NCBI GenBank assembly: GCA_025454445.1
Contig: JALOOK010000078.1
Coordinates: forward strand, 1 to 11,483
Length of the DNA: 11,483 bases
Source of the DNA: Oscillatoria sp. Prado101
GTDB taxonomy: Bacteria; Cyanobacteriota; Cyanobacteriia; Cyanobacteriales; Oscillatoriaceae
Direction: 5' to 3'
Positions 1 to 5,936 of this stretch are shown here, piece after piece; the first letter of the stretch is position 1; each line of letters begins with the position of its first letter. The notes under the pieces were generated by a model. The model had not been told where the DNA came from. It saw only the letters and a program-made list of their open reading frames with translations, and searched no databases. Both the position numbers and the translations under genes were made by a program.

Positions 1-467
1 GCAATTACTTCGCTGAAAGACAAAATATCTGTTGCGAAGGTTAGTGCTTGTTCTGGATCAGCTTCCGAGAGCTTGGCTGTTGCCCAACTTGCGTAAAGTT
101 CAGCCAAGGTGTCATTCAGTTTGTCCCTGTTGGCAGAGAGCAGCGGGTACACCACTTCCGGGTTGCCATAGCTGTCGCTGGTGGCTTGGAGTACCTCTTC
201 TAAGAACGCGAGATATTCTTCTCGGAGTGCTGCGGTTGCAGAATTGCTGATATCTGCTGCTAGCCGACGAGCAACATCCGTTAAAAATTCAGCCCTGCTC
301 CCATCGTCCTGTCGTGCCAGCTGAGCTGCCACCTGTTCCATCACCCCCACCAAGCCCTCATCAATCAGGTTTTCGTGCGCATTGAGGATGTCATTTTCTT
401 CCCCGCTGGGACAGTCGAGTAAGGCTTGGATAAGATTGAGATAGTCTTGTTGGCGCTGTTCGTTCAT
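1..467 (-). CDS. N-terminal part of a cyanobacterial TPR/CHAT-type protein (partial, runs off left edge)
   Basis: Reading the minus strand from an ATG at 467-465 gives 155 uninterrupted codons to the window edge, beginning MNEQRQQDYLNLIQALLDCP. A GAGG ribosome-binding site (474-477 on the plus strand as cctc) lies 6 nt upstream and supports this start. The visible part is acidic, soluble and helical, with no signal peptide or membrane segment. Phrases such as LLDCPSGEE, FLEEVLQATSDS and NPEVVYPLLSANRDKL are, from memory, typical of the N-terminal region of large cyanobacterial proteins that continue into tetratricopeptide repeats and often a C-terminal CHAT (caspase-like) domain. Such proteins are thought to be scaffolds or protease-like effectors. 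The TPR and CHAT regions would lie outside the window, so the function stays an inference. Being a gene is well supported; the family call is moderate. Confidence 0.78.
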   Translation of the reverse strand, partial: MNEQRQQDYLNLIQALLDCPSGEENDILNAHENLIDEGLVGVMEQVAAQLARQDDGSRAEFLTDVARRLAADISNSATAALREEYLAFLEEVLQATSDSYGNPEVVYPLLSANRDKLNDTLAELYASWATAKLSEADPEQALTFATDILSFSEVI

Positions 468-547
468 TTGTGTCCTCTCGGTGAATCGTGCTGTTTATGT
501 CCATCCCCTACCCTATTACAAGGGTGGGTTTTTTGTCGGGAAGTAAA

Positions 548-617
548 GAGGGCGAAGCATTTGCGAATTAAGATATCGGTTTAGTCGTAAAGATCCCCGC
601 GCAAATGCTTCGCCCTC
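548..617. repeat. Perfect 18-bp inverted repeat with 34-nt spacer
   Basis: The left arm at 548-565 (GAGGGCGAAGCATTTGCG) is exactly complementary to the right arm at 600-617. The arms enclose 34 nt of AT-richer sequence. The right arm overlaps the first unit of the tandem array that follows. It could form a long hairpin in RNA or mark the end of a small non-autonomous element. Similar GGGCGAAGCATT motifs are, as I recall, scattered through cyanobacterial intergenic DNA. Confidence 0.75.
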
Positions 618-693
618 ACCCCTGTGCTTCGCTCATGCTTCGCCCTCACCCCTGCGCTAACGCTCATGCTTCGCCCTCACGCCTGTGCTACTC
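605..693 (+). repeat. Three degenerate tandem units of about 30 bp
   Basis: Units at 605-634, 635-665 and 666-693 each begin ATGCTTCGCCCTCAC, followed by CCTG and a variable end (TGCTTCGCTC, CGCTAACGCTC, TGCTACTC). The units are directly abutting with no spacers, so this is not a CRISPR. They read as an open frame on the plus strand but the peptide resembles nothing known to me. Confidence 0.75.
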
Positions 694-723
694 ACAGACA
701 ATCTCTAAACAACCTACCCCCAA

Positions 724-761
724 ATTAGTATCGGGTGCCGGCAACTTTTTATGCCGGCTCT
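724..761. repeat. 38-nt GCCGGC-hairpin repeat, copy 1 (3' of the DUF433 gene)
   Basis: This sequence matches 1280-1317 with a single mismatch. At its core is a 7-bp stem, GCCGGCA (737-743) and TGCCGGC (752-758), around an 8-nt T-rich loop. It begins about 13 nt beyond the DUF433 stop codon on the minus strand. It could be a transcript-ending or stabilising hairpin, but no T-run follows the stem on either strand, so a classic intrinsic terminator is doubtful. Confidence 0.75.
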
Positions 762-771
762 CTTCAGAATC

Positions 772-981
772 TTACGCCAACTCAGCCCCGTAGGCAATAC
801 AAGCGAGAACGTCTTCTCTTTCTAAGCTGGGATATCCCTCAAGAACTTCCTCAATAGTCATCCCGCCGGCGAGAAAGTCGAGAATCAGGGAAACCCAAAT
901 GCGATGTCCCCAAATGCAGGGCTTGCCAAAGCAGATATTTGGATCGATAGAAATCCGGGCTAGCAGGTTGTCCGCACTCAT
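772..981 (-). CDS. DUF433 family antitoxin-like protein
   Basis: This encodes a 69-residue protein starting MSADNLLARISIDPNICFGK. It shows the DUF433 hallmarks: an N-terminal RISIDP strand, GKPCIWGHRIWV (about residues 19-30), a helical LILDFLAGGMTIEEVLEGYP stretch (32-51), then L..EDVLACIAYGAE. DUF433 proteins are helix-turn-helix-like and are usually encoded just before, and overlapping, a DUF5615 PIN-like gene; such pairs are regarded as toxin-antitoxin modules. The ATG at 981-979 has an AGGAG (plus-strand ctcct 989-993) 7 nt upstream, a clear start. No toxin gene follows it in the usual overlapping position; instead a 38-nt hairpin repeat follows the stop. A possible toxin remnant lies on the other side, at 1327-1548. 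Antitoxin function is a family inference. Confidence 0.88.
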   Translation of the reverse strand: MSADNLLARISIDPNICFGKPCIWGHRIWVSLILDFLAGGMTIEEVLEGYPSLEREDVLACIAYGAELA

Positions 982-1045
982 AGCGCTTCTCCTGAGTTAG
1001 TGTCTCATCTTACATCATAGTGAACACATTGTAGGGGCGGGGCAA

Positions 1046-1063
1046 GCCCGAATTCCTTCGGGC
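1046..1063. repeat. 7-bp inverted repeat GCCCGAA/TTCGGGC
   Basis: The arms at 1046-1052 and 1057-1063 are perfectly complementary around a TTCC loop. The hairpin follows a GTAGGGGCGGGG phrase, a combination that recurs in cyanobacterial intergenic DNA. It lies in the leader region upstream of the DUF433 gene; no T-run follows, so it is not an obvious terminator. Confidence 0.5.
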
Positions 1064-1114
1064 ACAGCTGAGGATATTATAACCCAACTTGCTACTTACC
1101 AGTGAGTCAGGTCA

Positions 1115-1243
1115 GATCCCCCCCTAGCCCCCCGTGAACAAAAAAAAATCCTCTGGCTCCCCCCTTTTTAAGGGGGGCGGGGGGGGATCAAAGGGGGGGG
1201 ACATCTCAAAGCCCCCCTTTTTAAGGGGGGTTTGGGGGGCTCT
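1115..1243. repeat. Cluster of C-run/G-run inverted repeats
   Basis: Two copies of the same hairpin, CCCCCCTT / AAGGGGGG with a TTT loop, lie at 1159-1177 and 1212-1230. A longer outer pairing joins 1115-1133 (GATC, then C-runs) to 1172-1189 (G-runs, then GATC). Near-identical C6-T5-AA-G6 palindromes are common as mobile intergenic repeats in cyanobacteria. The G-runs would make strong structure in RNA and DNA. No coding function is apparent. Confidence 0.7.
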
Positions 1244-1279
1244 AGATGCTTATACTTGTAGATAGCAACTTGAGTTAAT

Positions 1280-1317
1280 ATTAGTATCTGGTGCCGGCAA
1301 CTTTTTATGCCGGCTCT
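1280..1317. repeat. 38-nt GCCGGC-hairpin repeat, copy 2 (3' of the toxin-like remnant)
   Basis: This is the second copy of the element at 724-761, with one mismatch. The stem is GCCGGCA (1293-1299) and TGCCGGC (1308-1314). It sits 12-13 nt beyond the stop codon of the minus-strand ORF at 1327-1548, the same arrangement as copy 1 has to the DUF433 gene. The two copies frame a 518-bp segment containing the DUF433 gene. Confidence 0.75.
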
Positions 1318-1326
1318 TTGCAAAAT

Positions 1327-1548
1327 TTAATCTTCCTCATCTCCGTCGCAGTGGCGCTCCACAATCCGCCCTCCCTGAACAACCCACAGCTTCCCCTCAA
1401 TTTCTGCCCCATCCAACCGGCAAATTAACCTCTCTACTGCTTCCCGCCGGTCTGCCAAACTGCGGCGAAATCGCCAACCTACCAGCACAATCCCCGGATA
1501 ATCAAAAGGGTTCAATCGGAAGCCGTTGGCAAAACCGCCCGCCGGCAC
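1327..1548 (-). pseudogene. Probable 3' remnant of a DUF5615 (PIN-like) toxin gene
   Basis: The minus strand encodes 73 residues from a possible GTG at 1548-1546; the frame is open back to a stop at 1593-1591. The peptide contains FANGFRLNPFDYPGIVLVGW (residues 6-25) and ends with GKLWVVQGGRIVER and an acidic tail. From memory this matches the C-terminal half of DUF5615 PIN-like proteins, where a DxDF-type acidic motif precedes a PGIVxLR strand and the protein ends GKLWVVxxGRIRxR. The N-terminal half with the first catalytic aspartates is absent, and the frame upstream runs straight into a GAAACCCGGTTTC palindromic repeat. There is no clear ribosome-binding site. A truncated toxin beside a DUF433 antitoxin gene is therefore likely. 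The alternative is a small unrelated hypothetical protein. Confidence 0.45.
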
Positions 1549-1557
1549 CCTATGGCC

Positions 1558-1622
1558 CAGAAACCCGGTTTCTTTAAGAAACCGGGTTTCTCAGCACCTC
1601 ACTAATATCAGAAACGCTATCT
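1558..1622. repeat. GAAACCCGGTTTC palindromic interspersed repeat, copy 1
   Basis: The core is a perfect 15-bp inverted repeat, GAAACCCGGTTTCTT at 1560-1574 and its complement at 1576-1590, with a single-T loop. Each arm is itself nearly palindromic. The sequence after the core (TCTCAGCACCTCACT and about 17 nt more) is related to the sequence after the second copy at 9494-9559, so the repeat unit is longer than the palindrome. It abuts the truncated end of the toxin-like ORF. Confidence 0.8.
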
Positions 1623-2183
1623 CAATCAATTCCACATCAGGCGCTGAACTCAAGCCAAGTCCCAGTTACCACATCATAAGCTGTTTTGCTTTTAATTTGC
1701 TTATCTATTGTAAGGGGACAGAGCCTGCTTACTTGGCGTTACCTGGCTGTAGTGGCGGATTCCCGTCCCCGCACCCGAACGGTCAGGGATAGATGAATAA
1801 GCAAAAAGTAGGGTGCGTTCCGCGTCATCCATTCGAGCACACATAATGGCGTGGGCGATCACTCGCCGAACACCGCCACAGGGCGAGGTGCGTTCCGCCT
1901 AAAAAGTCCGCGCAGGCGGACGAAAGTTTGTCGAGCGTGAGTTTCAATCACCTGGATCTCTAGCCGTAAAGAATATTACTAAACCCGCCCCGGCACCACA
2001 AACACCCCTACCGAACATCCTGTACTAGGGGCAGATATCACCCGAAATCTTTATCCCACAGCGAAGAGTATTCGTCAACCCGCCCCCACGGATTCCCGAT
2101 TCAGCAGCCTCGCCGGCAGGACAGTTTAAACTTAAAGCATTAACAGATGAGACTTCAATGGCCCAACCCCCCATCCAAACCAG
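1623..2183. other. Gene-free interval upstream of the ABC permease
   Basis: No gene is supported in these 561 nt. The region holds a GGTGCGTTCCGC repeat block at 1808-1921 and otherwise unremarkable sequence. No second permease, binding-protein or ATPase gene, and no recognisable fragment of one, is seen upstream of the permease. ORFs crossing this part (for example plus-strand 1526-1792) read through repeats and match nothing I recognise. The permease promoter must lie here, but I cannot identify it with confidence. Confidence 0.6.
1808..1921. repeat. GGTGCGTTCCGC repeat block with GTCCGC/GCGGAC hairpin
   Basis: The 12-mer GGTGCGTTCCGC occurs at 1812-1823 and again at 1887-1898. Between them is a small hairpin, GGCGA-TCAC-TCGCC (1854-1867). 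Just after the second copy, GTCCGC-GCAG-GCGGAC (1906-1921) forms a 6-bp stem. Similar sequences recur in cyanobacterial intergenic regions, as I recall. No function is evident. Confidence 0.6.
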
Positions 2184-3050
2184 ATGACCCAACCCAAAAC
2201 CCCCAACCCAAAGCCCAAAACTCAACAGGAGTCCAAGTGGAACTCCCTCTGGATGTACATTCCCCTCACCGGCATCGCCCTGATCACCCTCCTCCCCCTC
2301 CTCTGGCTGATCAGCACCTCCCTGAAATCCCCAACAGAAAACATCTTCCAGTTCCCGCCCCAATTGTGGCCAAGCCAGCCAACATTCCAGAACTATATCA
2401 CCGTTTGGCAGACCAACCCCTTCGGGCAGTACCTCTTCAACAGCACCGTGGTTGCCGCCCTCACCGTCAGCATAAACTTGCTGTTTTGCTCCCTAGCCGC
2501 CTACCCCCTAGCGCGGCTTGACTTTCGGGGGCGAGACTTAATATTTGCCGGCGTCATCTCCACCATCATGATTCCGTTCCAAATCGTGATGATTCCCCTG
2601 TACATCCTAACAGTCCAGCTAGGTCTAAAAAACACCTATCTGGGCATTATTTTCCCCTCCCTCGCCTCCGCCTTTGGCATTTTCCTGCTGCGCCAAGCCT
2701 TCCAAGGCGTTCCCAAAGAATTGGAAGAAGCCGCCCGCATTGACGGCTGCACAGAACTGGGGATTTGGTGGCACGTCATGCTACCGGCAATCCGACCGGC
2801 ACTCGTGACACTGGCCATTTTCGTCTTCATCGGCTCTTGGAGCGATTTCCTGTGGCCATTAATCGTCCTCGACCGGCCCGAATATTACACCTTGCCCTTG
2901 GGCGTAGCCACACTAGCCGGCACCTTCTCTCTCGACTGGCGTCTGATTGCAGCCGGTTCCGTGATTTCTATCGCGCCGGTGCTGGTGTTCTTCTTGCTCG
3001 TGCAGCGGTACATAGTTCCCACAGATGCCGGCAGCGGGGTGAAGGGATGA
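2184..3050 (+). CDS. Carbohydrate ABC-transporter inner-membrane permease (MalG type)
   Basis: This 288-residue protein is one membrane half of an ABC importer, probably for a sugar or a glucosylglycerol-like solute. It begins with a short Pro/Lys/Gln-rich cytoplasmic tail (1-20), followed by about six hydrophobic segments (roughly 24-45, 87-109, 119-140, 152-172, 207-228 and 255-275). The EAA loop that docks the ATPase is clear at 181-201, with E-E-A-A-R-I-D-G and the conserved P201. The C-terminus, QRY...GSGVKG, is a diverged form of the family ending QRY...GAVKG. Length is normal (about 270-300). The ATG at 2184 is the only start in frame after a stop at 2148-2150; it has no Shine-Dalgarno. 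This is the only plus-strand gene in the window, with no binding protein, partner permease or ATPase nearby. Substrate cannot be told from sequence. Confidence 0.93.
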   Translation: MTQPKTPNPKPKTQQESKWNSLWMYIPLTGIALITLLPLLWLISTSLKSPTENIFQFPPQLWPSQPTFQNYITVWQTNPFGQYLFNSTVVAALTVSINLLFCSLAAYPLARLDFRGRDLIFAGVISTIMIPFQIVMIPLYILTVQLGLKNTYLGIIFPSLASAFGIFLLRQAFQGVPKELEEAARIDGCTELGIWWHVMLPAIRPALVTLAIFVFIGSWSDFLWPLIVLDRPEYYTLPLGVATLAGTFSLDWRLIAAGSVISIAPVLVFFLLVQRYIVPTDAGSGVKG

Positions 3051-3268
3051 TTTTGGATTTTTTTTTACCGCAGATAAACGCAGATGGACGCAGATGATTA
3101 TCAGAGGTTATCCTATTCGCGTTTATCTCCCTTCATCTGCGCTGAAAATTCCCACAGATACCGGTAGCGGTTGAAAGGATAATGTTGGATTTTTTTCTCT
3201 CCCGGACGCTGATGCACCCTGATGGTTATCGGAGGTTATCCGCGTTTATCTGCGTTCATCTGCGGTGG
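3016..3268 (+). repeat. Diverged tandem duplication covering the permease 3' end
   Basis: Unit A (about 3016-3148) starts in the last codons of the permease, and unit B (about 3149-3268) repeats it in order. Shared blocks are TTCCCACAGAT-CCGG-AGCGG, a GTTGGATTTTTTT-like stretch, GGTTATCC and GCGTTTATCT...TTCATCTGCG. Unit B still encodes a P-T-D-T-G-S-G fragment like the permease tail, followed at once by a stop. The copies differ by many substitutions and small indels, so the duplication is not recent. It lies between the permease stop and the convergent pgpH stop. Confidence 0.7.
3067..3266. repeat. CGCAGAT interspersed repeats in inverted orientation
   Basis: CGCAGAT occurs three times with an exact 10-bp period (3069-3075, 3079-3085, 3089-3095). 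Its reverse complement, ATCTGCG, occurs near 3135 and twice with the same 10-bp period at 3248-3254 and 3258-3264. The ends can pair to form a long imperfect hairpin between two convergent genes. This resembles the widespread bacterial intergenic repeat built from ACCGCAGAT and AACGCAGAT units. It may help to end transcription from both sides, but that is inference. Confidence 0.65.
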
Positions 3269-3314
3269 CAATGCCTGAATTTTGCATACCAGGATGGGAG
3301 CTTAAATTTAATAT

Positions 3315-5936
3315 TTAAACAGTTGCCGGCTGAGGGGTGAGCGCTGCTTTGGGATAGGCAATGCGCTTGTGATTGAATTGCTGCCAAACCCGCACGAAAA
3401 TTTCAGCAATTTTCGACATTTCCTCCCGCGTCAGCCCGGAATCAGCCAGCTGGCTGTCCTGCCAGCGAGCTCTGAGGATTTTATTCACCATATTCAGCGC
3501 TTCTTCTGACGTCGCATCCTTAAGCGAGCGCAGCGCCGCCTCACAGGAATCCGCCAGCATTACAATTCCCGTTTCCCGCGACTGCGGGATTGGGCCATCG
3601 TAGCGGAAATCTTCCTCCCGCACTGTCAGGCTGGGGTTTTCCTTTGCCAGCTGCAGGGCTTGGTGATAGAAATAGGCGATTTGCATCGTGCCCTGGTGTT
3701 CCGGGATAAATGCTTGAATCGCCCCCGGAAGCCGGTACTTGCGAGCCATCGCCAGCCCCTCACTGACGTGCTTTTTGATAATCGCGGCACTCTTCCAAGG
3801 GTCATTGATCTCGTCGTGCTTATTGGGCCCGCCCATCTGATTTTCAATAAATCCCAGCGGGTCGTGCATTTTACCAATATCGTGGTATAATGTTCCCGTC
3901 CGCACGAGTTCGACATTACACCCGAGCTCTCGGGCGGCGGCTTCTGCCAGGGTGGCAACAAACAGGGTGTGCTGAAAGGTGCCGGGAGCTTCAGCAGCGA
4001 GCCGCTTCAAAAGGGGCCGGTTGGGGTTGGCCAGTTCAGCGAGACGAATCGGAGTAACCAGGTCAAATAAGTTTTCCAGGTAAGGGCTGAGTCCGAGGGC
4101 GACCACACTCCAGGCCAAGCCGGCGAGAGATTGCAAAGCCGCTGTGCTGAGCAGGGCATACCAGACCAAGCCAGCACTGGGACTGACAATCAGAGTTGCG
4201 AGCAGGTAGACGCCTCCCTGAGTTAATCCCACCGCGACGCCCAAGAGAGCCAGTTCCTCGCGGGAGCGCAATCTCCCAGATATCAAACCGCCGACTGCAG
4301 CGCTGGCGGCGCTGGCGAGCAAAGAGATGGCGTCGATTTCCAGGCCCACCGGCAGCACCCAAGCCAGCAGGCCCACCACAGTGGCTCCCACCGCGGAGCC
4401 GTAGAAACTGCCAGCTAACAAGCCAATAGCAGGCAAGCTGGTGGAGGGCACCCGCAAGGCTACAAGCAGGGGGGCACTCAGGGTGAGCAGCAACAGCAGG
4501 ATGTGATCGCGGCGGCGCAGTCCGGGGTGAAATCGCCGTTCCACCAGCCAAAGGGCACCGACTGCAAAGCTGACGACGCCGCCAAAGCCGGCCAGCCCCA
4601 GCCAGTTGGGCTCTCGCTGACTCTTGCCGAAGTAATCGAGCAGCACAAAATCCGTCTGGGAGATCTCCTGCCCAGCTTGGACAATCACCTCGCCCTTCTC
4701 AACGGTGACGAAAACCGGCGGCACGGCTTGTGCCACCTGTTCTGCCTTTCGTCGCGTTTGTTCTGGGTCTTCCCGCAGGTTCGGCTGCAGGACGGAAAGC
4801 AGCAGCTTGCGAGCTAGGGGGTCCGCCTCAGCAGACGCTCCAGCCTTGACCTGCACGGTGACAGCATCCTTTAAAATGCCTTCCGGCAGACCGGCAGGGA
4901 TGCCTTGGACAAGAATGCGATCGGCAGCCTGATAGATGTTCTGTTGCATCTCCTGCCATGAGGCTTCAGACAGGTCGAACAGGGAGGTGTCGTAGGCTTT
5001 GAGCGGGCCCAGTGCCGGGAGCTCAGAAAGGGCGGCTACAGCCTGGAAGTAACGCTGCCGCGCTTGGTTAACCTTCTGGAGAAGGGCGGAGAAACTTTCG
5101 GGGGAAGCCGATTGCCGATAGGCGTGAAGTTCGGCAACGGCTTGCAACCCAGCGGCATTTAAGCTGGGACGGATATGTTTGATCGCGCCCCTCACCCGAT
5201 CGTTGCGGGCGATCAGCCGCAGCGCCTCCAATGATTTCTGCAAGGCAGCTTTAGCAGCAGAGGGCGTGGAGTGCGAGTTCCGGAATGCGGTTTGCTGTTT
5301 GTCTTTGACTGCGGCTTGCACAGCTAGCCAGTCCGCCTCCCTAGCTTGGCGCAAGTACAGCTGCACCGGCAGCGACAAAATCGAATCGGAAGTGAAGGGC
5401 ATCTGTCCCGCCATCTGCCGCAGTTCGCTCGCTGCCTCCAGAGATCGCCGCAGATTTTTGTAGATTTGCTGGTTGACTGCCGGATCGATTGCCAGTACGG
5501 CTATCGCACCGGTACGGGCTGCTTTGCGGTTTTCTTCAGTGGTTTTAGTATCCTCCACCATCACCGACGCCGGAGCGACGATCGTGTAGGGAGCCACAGT
5601 GCCCACATCCAGTTTCGGCTTATTGTAGAAGCGGTGGCCCATAGTGGCGGTGAGGCACACTACTGCCAGTACCAGCGCTCCAGGTGTGTGCGCTCTGTAA
5701 TTTTGGCGCGATGGCAGTGTTTGGCCCAATCCGGTGCCGGCATCCGCTCGCTCGCTCGCCCCTAAGGGCAAAAGGCTTTTTAACGATTGCATTACCGCTG
5801 GCACCGCGTCGCCTGAAATGTTAGCCTGACGCCAAATTTTTCGCCAGCGCTTAGGCTTAAGCCTTCTTTGCCACTGCTTGCCTAAGCGCTGGCGAAGCTG
5901 TTCAATTTGTCGCGTGAATGACTCAAGCGCGTTCAT
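3315..5936 (-). CDS. pgpH: 7TM-HD family phosphohydrolase, probable c-di-AMP phosphodiesterase
   Basis: This 873-residue membrane enzyme has the PgpH layout. A basic cytoplasmic N-terminus (about 8-36) leads to a first membrane segment (about 84-100). A large extracytoplasmic helical domain (7TMR-HDED, about 105-435) follows, then a block of membrane segments (about 445-620), then a cytoplasmic HD domain. HD metal ligands are visible: H656 (GTFQHTLF), H685-D686 (YHDIGKM), H723 (KKHVSEG), H747 (PEHQGT) and D796 (LADS). Family members such as Listeria PgpH hydrolyse c-di-AMP to pApA and so influence osmotic and potassium balance; the same role here is an inference. The ATG has an AGGGA-like site 6 nt upstream. 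Length is normal and the domain appears intact. It ends convergently with the permease across the repeat-rich spacer. The 398-nt gap upstream suggests its own promoter. Confidence 0.94.
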   Translation of the reverse strand: MNALESFTRQIEQLRQRLGKQWQRRLKPKRWRKIWRQANISGDAVPAVMQSLKSLLPLGASERADAGTGLGQTLPSRQNYRAHTPGALVLAVVCLTATMGHRFYNKPKLDVGTVAPYTIVAPASVMVEDTKTTEENRKAARTGAIAVLAIDPAVNQQIYKNLRRSLEAASELRQMAGQMPFTSDSILSLPVQLYLRQAREADWLAVQAAVKDKQQTAFRNSHSTPSAAKAALQKSLEALRLIARNDRVRGAIKHIRPSLNAAGLQAVAELHAYRQSASPESFSALLQKVNQARQRYFQAVAALSELPALGPLKAYDTSLFDLSEASWQEMQQNIYQAADRILVQGIPAGLPEGILKDAVTVQVKAGASAEADPLARKLLLSVLQPNLREDPEQTRRKAEQVAQAVPPVFVTVEKGEVIVQAGQEISQTDFVLLDYFGKSQREPNWLGLAGFGGVVSFAVGALWLVERRFHPGLRRRDHILLLLLTLSAPLLVALRVPSTSLPAIGLLAGSFYGSAVGATVVGLLAWVLPVGLEIDAISLLASAASAAVGGLISGRLRSREELALLGVAVGLTQGGVYLLATLIVSPSAGLVWYALLSTAALQSLAGLAWSVVALGLSPYLENLFDLVTPIRLAELANPNRPLLKRLAAEAPGTFQHTLFVATLAEAAARELGCNVELVRTGTLYHDIGKMHDPLGFIENQMGGPNKHDEINDPWKSAAIIKKHVSEGLAMARKYRLPGAIQAFIPEHQGTMQIAYFYHQALQLAKENPSLTVREEDFRYDGPIPQSRETGIVMLADSCEAALRSLKDATSEEALNMVNKILRARWQDSQLADSGLTREEMSKIAEIFVRVWQQFNHKRIAYPKAALTPQPATV

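Larger units (their letters stand above)
468..771. other. Gene-free interval filled with short repeats
   Basis: No credible gene lies between the TPR/CHAT-like start and the stop codon of the DUF433 gene. The left 80 nt should hold the promoter of the TPR/CHAT-like gene, but I see no clear -35/-10 pair. The rest is occupied by an 18-bp inverted repeat, a three-copy degenerate tandem array and a GCCGGCA hairpin, each listed separately. A plus-strand ORF at 605-793 is a by-product of the tandem array and carries no recognisable protein. Confidence 0.7.
982..1326. other. Gene-free interval with C/G-run and palindromic repeats
   Basis: These 345 nt upstream of the DUF433 gene hold no gene that I can support. 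They contain a GCCCGAA/TTCGGGC hairpin (1046-1063), a cluster of C-run/G-run inverted repeats (1115-1243) and the second copy of the 38-nt GCCGGC-hairpin repeat (1280-1317). The DUF433 promoter should be in the right-to-left reading of about 985-1110, but I cannot pick a convincing -10/-35. Confidence 0.65.

Noticed and set aside
605..693. Possible small CRISPR array
   Set aside because: The repeat units abut each other with no unique spacers, and no cas-like gene is present.
737..758. Classic intrinsic terminator at the GCCGGCA hairpin
   Set aside because: The stem is only 7 bp and is not followed by a T-run on either strand, so I list it as a repeat hairpin instead.
605..793. Plus-strand ORF with repeated LRPHPCAS-like peptide
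   Set aside because: It is a direct translation of the tandem repeat units, has no ribosome-binding site and overlaps the 3' end of the DUF433 gene.
1526..1792. Plus-strand 88-residue ORF
   Set aside because: It reads through the palindromic repeat and has no recognisable protein features; probably chance.
2147..2521. Plus-strand ORF starting upstream of the permease
   Set aside because: It is in a different frame from the permease, rich in proline and histidine, and does not show membrane segments; a shadow.
4063..4551. Minus-strand ORF of 162 residues inside pgpH
   Set aside because: It overlaps the membrane-domain coding region of pgpH in another frame and is Arg/Pro-rich, as expected of a shadow frame in GC-rich DNA.
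5346..5765. Plus-strand 139-residue ORF antisense to pgpH
   Set aside because: The pgpH frame shows clear family features throughout; the antisense frame has none.
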